Positions 5,642 to 7,632 of a stretch of 7,632 nt of DNA are shown in pieces. The stretch's first letter is position 1; every line of letters begins with the position of its first letter. A program made the translations under genes and the position numbers. Where the stretch lies: positions 1-7,632 of the forward strand of contig CAMPGR010000158.1 in NCBI GenBank assembly GCA_946885605.1. Direction: 5' to 3'. The DNA comes from an uncultured Pseudomonadota bacterium (GTDB lineage Bacteria; Pseudomonadota; Gammaproteobacteria; Burkholderiales; SG8-41). The notes beneath the pieces were generated by a model. It made no database searches. It was not told the origin of the DNA and saw only the letters and a list, made by a program, of their open reading frames with translations.

Positions 5642-6871
5642 TTAACGCGGCGCAGCGACGACGCCCCGCCCGACGAGCTCGCCGATCGCGTCGCTGCCAT
5701 AGCCGAGCTCTGCGAGGAGCTCGCGGGTGTGCGAACCGATGCTCGGCAAATCGAGCCGGGTGCCGAAGCGCCGGCCGTCCATCTCGAGCGGCAGGGTGGG
5801 CACGTCCGCCTGCTCGCCGTTGGGCAGCGTGATGCGCGTAAGCCCGCCGGAAGCCTTGAGATGCGGATCGTCGAACAGGTCTTCCGGCCTAGCAATCGGC
5901 GCGAATGGAAGGCCCAGCGCCTCGCAGCGTTCCATCACCTCACGCTTGCTCATACCCGCGAAAATGTCCGCGACGATCGGGATGATGCGCGAGCGCGCTT
6001 CGACGCGCTGCGGATTGGTCTTGAGAGAGGGATCGGCCAGGAGTTCCGGCAACCCGAACGATTCGCAGAAGACCTTCCACTGCGTATCGGTCACCACACC
6101 AACGAAAACCCGCTCGCCATCGGACGTCTGAAAGGTGTCATAGACCGCCCACGCGCGAATGCGGTCGGGCATGGGCGTCGCAGGCTTGCGGGTCATGCGG
6201 CCTTCCATCATGTGCTGCGCCACGAGGAAGACGTTGTTCTCGAAGAGCGCGCTCTTCACCTCCTGTCCGCGCTTCGTGTGGCGGCGCTGGTAGAGCGCGG
6301 CGAGCACCGCGATCGCACCGAACATGCCGCCCATCACGTCGTTGACCGATGCCCCGGCGCGAAGCGGCCCGTAGCGCCCGCCCGTCATGTACGCGAGACC
6401 ACCCATCATCTGCGCCACCTCGTCGAGCGCGGTGCGGTGATCGTACGGCCCGGGGAGAAAGCCTTTGTGCGAGCAGTAAATGATCTCCGGCCTGAACTTC
6501 TTCACCGCGGCATACCCGAATCCGAGTTTTTCCATCGCGCCGGGCCGGAAGTTTTCCGATATCACATCCGCAGTCGCAATAAGCTTGTGCACGATTGCGC
6601 GGCCGGCGTCCGACTTCAGATCCACCGCGATGCTTTTCTTGTTGCGGTTGTACGTCGGAAAGAAACCGGCGCCGGACGCGGTGAGCTTGCGCGTGTGATC
6701 GCCATCGGGCGGCTCGATCTTGATCACTTCGGCGCCGAGATCGGCCAGGATGAGCCCGCAGGTCGGGCCCATCACCATGTGCGCGAATTCAAGAACGCGG
6801 ATGCCGTGCAATGGCAGCGCCGCACCTTCGTTGAGCTCCGGACTGCCCGACTGCACATCCTCTCTTGCCAT
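5642..6871 (-). CDS. CaiB/BaiF (class III) CoA-transferase
   Basis: A 409-residue family III CoA-transferase, which moves CoA between organic acids through an enzyme aspartyl-CoA thioester. Seen: LHGIRVLEFAHMVMGPTCGL (21-40), the opening of the Rossmann-like domain; LADLGAEVIKIEPPDGD (42-58); YNRNKKSIAVDLKS (74-87); ENFRPGAMEKLGFGY (106-120); and GPYDHRTALDEVAQMMGGL (141-159). Asp150 in the last segment aligns with the catalytic Asp of formyl-CoA transferase. The C-terminal half carries FAPIARPEDLFDDPHLKA (323-340), also typical. Length fits the family. ATG 6871 is chosen over the open frame up to 7117 because it has a GGAG site 5 bases upstream and the extra stretch would run over ridA. It is the first gene of an operon with the Ldh2-type dehydrogenase. 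Donor and acceptor acids are unknown; succinyl-, formyl- or acetyl-CoA are typical donors. Confidence 0.92.
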   Translation of the reverse strand: MAREDVQSGSPELNEGAALPLHGIRVLEFAHMVMGPTCGLILADLGAEVIKIEPPDGDHTRKLTASGAGFFPTYNRNKKSIAVDLKSDAGRAIVHKLIATADVISENFRPGAMEKLGFGYAAVKKFRPEIIYCSHKGFLPGPYDHRTALDEVAQMMGGLAYMTGGRYGPLRAGASVNDVMGGMFGAIAVLAALYQRRHTKRGQEVKSALFENNVFLVAQHMMEGRMTRKPATPMPDRIRAWAVYDTFQTSDGERVFVGVVTDTQWKVFCESFGLPELLADPSLKTNPQRVEARSRIIPIVADIFAGMSKREVMERCEALGLPFAPIARPEDLFDDPHLKASGGLTRITLPNGEQADVPTLPLEMDGRRFGTRLDLPSIGSHTRELLAELGYGSDAIGELVGRGVVAAPR

Positions 6872-6900
6872 GCTCGCTCCGTTACACCGGCCGGAACGCG

Positions 6901-6906
6901 AGTGTA
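6901..6906 (-). promoter_or_regulatory. Putative -10 box for the CoA-transferase operon
   Basis: TACACT on the minus strand (4 of 6 matches), in the GC-rich context CGCTACACTCGCG. It predicts a transcript start near 6894 and a leader of about 23 bases holding the GGAG site at 6877-6880. No good -35 box is seen. Confidence 0.4.
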
Positions 6907-6932
6907 GCGTCTTGCAGTTTGCGCGGCGAGAG

Positions 6933-6961
6933 TTGACGCTTGCCGCGCGTGGCTGTAGCTT
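6933..6961 (+). promoter_or_regulatory. Putative ridA promoter
   Basis: TTGACG (6933-6938, 5 of 6 to the -35 consensus) followed after 17 bases by TAGCTT (6956-6961, 3 of 6 to the -10). The spacing is ideal but the -10 is weak. The start would lie near 6968, giving a leader of about 50 bases before ATG 7020. Confidence 0.35.
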
Positions 6962-7019
6962 CGGGCCCGGCGGTTTTCGTCCGCTCATCCACCTGTCGCA
7001 TCCAATCTGGAGAACAAAC

Positions 7020-7370
7020 ATGACTGAAATCATCCGCAGGCATCCCGGGCCCAGCCTCTCGCGCGTCGTGGAATACGGCAATCTGGTTTTTGTCGCGGGC
7101 ACGACCGCCGACAACAAGTCCGCTTCCTGCCGAGCGCAAACGGAAGAGATCCTGAAAAAGATCGACGGCTACCTCGCGGAGGCCGGGACCTCGAAATCGA
7201 AGATCCTGTCGGCGAATGTCTGGGTCGCCGACATGAAGGAGAAGGCCGAGATGGATGCGGCGTGGCAGGCGTGGGTCGATCCCGACAACAAGCCGGCGCG
7301 CGCGTGCGTGGAAGCGCGGCTCGGGACGCCCGAGATCCGCGTCGAAATCATGGTGACGGCCGCCCGGTAG
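7020..7370 (+). CDS. RidA family protein (enamine/imine deaminase)
   Basis: A 116-residue protein of the RidA/YjgF/YER057c/UK114 family. Classical RidA hydrolyses reactive enamines and imines such as 2-aminoacrylate to 2-keto acids and ammonia, acting as a trimer in the cytosol. Seen: the VVEYGNLVFVAGTTADN opening (16-32), the central helix with QTEEILKKIDGYLAEAGTSK (40-59) and KILSANVWVADMK (61-73), and the C-terminal block PARACVEARLGTPEIRVEIM (92-111). Arg94 matches the substrate-binding Arg105 of E. coli RidA and Glu109 matches its Glu120, so catalysis is likely. ATG 7020 has GGAG at 7009-7012, 7 bases away. The opening IIRRHPGPSLSRVVEYGN is more like the Rid1-7 side groups than RidA itself, so no symbol is given. 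It is divergent from the CoA-transferase operon, which may supply its substrate. Confidence 0.93.
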   Translation: MTEIIRRHPGPSLSRVVEYGNLVFVAGTTADNKSASCRAQTEEILKKIDGYLAEAGTSKSKILSANVWVADMKEKAEMDAAWQAWVDPDNKPARACVEARLGTPEIRVEIMVTAAR

Positions 7371-7372
7371 TC

Positions 7373-7632
7373 TCAGCCGGCGTTGTTCTTCGCGCTGCGG
7401 GTTTCGACACCCGCAGCCTTCGCAAGCTCCCGGTGGATGCGCGCCACGCGTTCGATCTGGCCTTTCGCCGGGAAGCGCTCGTAGAACCCCTCGACCCGGA
7501 ATGAGCGCACCATGTCGCTCCACGGCGCAAGCCGCTCTTCCCAGCGCTTGATGCGCCCTTCCGCGGGCTCCGCGTCCTGGCGCGCCAGGTCGGCGCACAC
7601 CCGCACCATCGCCTTGAGAGTGACGGGTTTCG
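7373..7632 (-). CDS. C-terminal part of an unidentified protein, cut by the window edge
   Basis: The reading frame is open from the right edge to a TGA at 7373-7375, giving the last 86 residues of a protein whose start lies outside. A Met at 7609 exists, but the frame continues upstream of it without stops (KPVTLKA), so that Met is probably internal. The visible part is soluble, rich in Arg, Glu and Ala, and predicted mainly helical, with RWEERLAPWSDMVRSFRVEG and FYERFPAKGQIERVARIHRE in the middle and a charged, loose end. I do not recognise the family. The stop codon lies 2 bases past the ridA stop on the opposite strand, so the two genes converge with no space for a separate terminator. A perfect inverted repeat lies inside its last codons. 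Confidence 0.65.
   Translation of the reverse strand, partial: KPVTLKAMVRVCADLARQDAEPAEGRIKRWEERLAPWSDMVRSFRVEGFYERFPAKGQIERVARIHRELAKAAGVETRSAKNNAG
7394..7417. repeat. Perfect 9-bp inverted repeat past the ridA stop
   Basis: Arms GCTGCGGGT (7394-7402) and ACCCGCAGC (7409-7417) are exact reverse complements around a 6-base loop, TTCGAC. It starts 24 bases past the ridA stop and lies inside the coding end of the convergent minus-strand gene. On the ridA transcript it would form a strong GC-rich hairpin without a U tract; it could stop transcription weakly or protect the RNA end. Confidence 0.5.

Larger units (their letters stand above)
6872..7019. other. Divergent promoter region, CoA-transferase operon / ridA
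   Basis: A 148-base non-coding region between two divergent starts. It contains one candidate promoter in each direction, listed separately, an 8-bp palindrome CCGGCCGG at 6887-6894 near the predicted minus-strand transcript start, and Shine-Dalgarno sites for both genes (GGAG at 6877-6880 on minus, GGAG at 7009-7012 on plus). The close divergent layout allows joint regulation, but no regulator gene is in the window. Confidence 0.5.

Noticed and set aside
5729..6907. A 392-residue plus-strand frame opposite the CoA-transferase
   Set aside because: Its composition is that of a shadow frame and it has no recognisable motif, while the opposite strand carries a complete family III CoA-transferase.
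6720..7019. Upstream extension of the RidA protein
   Set aside because: The family starts near MTEIIRRH, ATG 7020 has a good ribosome binding site, and the extension is antisense to the CoA-transferase start.
6872..7117. N-terminal extension of the CoA-transferase
   Set aside because: It runs through the divergent promoter and into ridA on the other strand, and the family begins close to ATG 6871.

Overview
The window looks like a piece of a high-GC proteobacterial chromosome, most likely a betaproteobacterium. The evidence is the strong GC bias with matching codon use, the linked tsaB-rimI-udg order, -10 boxes of the TACAAT/TAAAAT/TACACT type in GC-rich surroundings, and a C-rich hairpin repeat between genes of a kind scattered through many such genomes. 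The taxonomic call is inference from style and gene content; no rRNA or other marker is present. I see no mobile element, CRISPR array, tRNA or rRNA, and no clear sign of recent transfer.

Positions 30-4004 hold six minus-strand genes, tightly packed and read from right to left. They are tsaB (tRNA t6A modification), rimI (acetyltransferase of ribosomal protein S18), a family 4 iron-sulphur uracil-DNA glycosylase, a LemA lipoprotein, a secreted and membrane-anchored TPM-domain protein with a Gly-rich tail, and a second TPM-domain protein without a signal peptide. The first three are coupled by 4-base ATGA overlaps. The lemA-TPM-TPM trio is a second tight block, 47 bases downstream of the glycosylase, and may or may not share the transcript.

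Positions 4005-4169 are a divergent control region. It holds a -10 box for each direction and a perfect 8-bp inverted repeat midway between them. To the right, on the plus strand, is a small three-helix membrane protein that I do not recognise (4170-4532). A GC-rich hairpin repeat follows at 4548-4576, where this gene converges with the next minus-strand operon.

Positions 4617-6871 are a two-gene minus-strand operon: a class III (CaiB/BaiF) CoA-transferase followed by a malate/lactate-type (Ldh2 family) NAD(P)-dependent oxidoreductase. A RidA-family enamine/imine deaminase gene (7020-7370) is divergent from it across a 148-base promoter region. Together these three look like a small catabolic module for an organic acid or amino-acid-derived substrate that cannot be named from sequence alone. 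The right edge cuts a minus-strand gene (7373 to beyond the window) of unknown function whose stop codon lies 2 bases from the ridA stop.

Most of the window is ordinary core genome. The parts most worth a second look are the shared inverted repeat at 4091-4111, the CoA-transferase/dehydrogenase/RidA cluster, the orphan membrane protein, and the perfect hairpin inside the coding end of the right-edge gene just past ridA.
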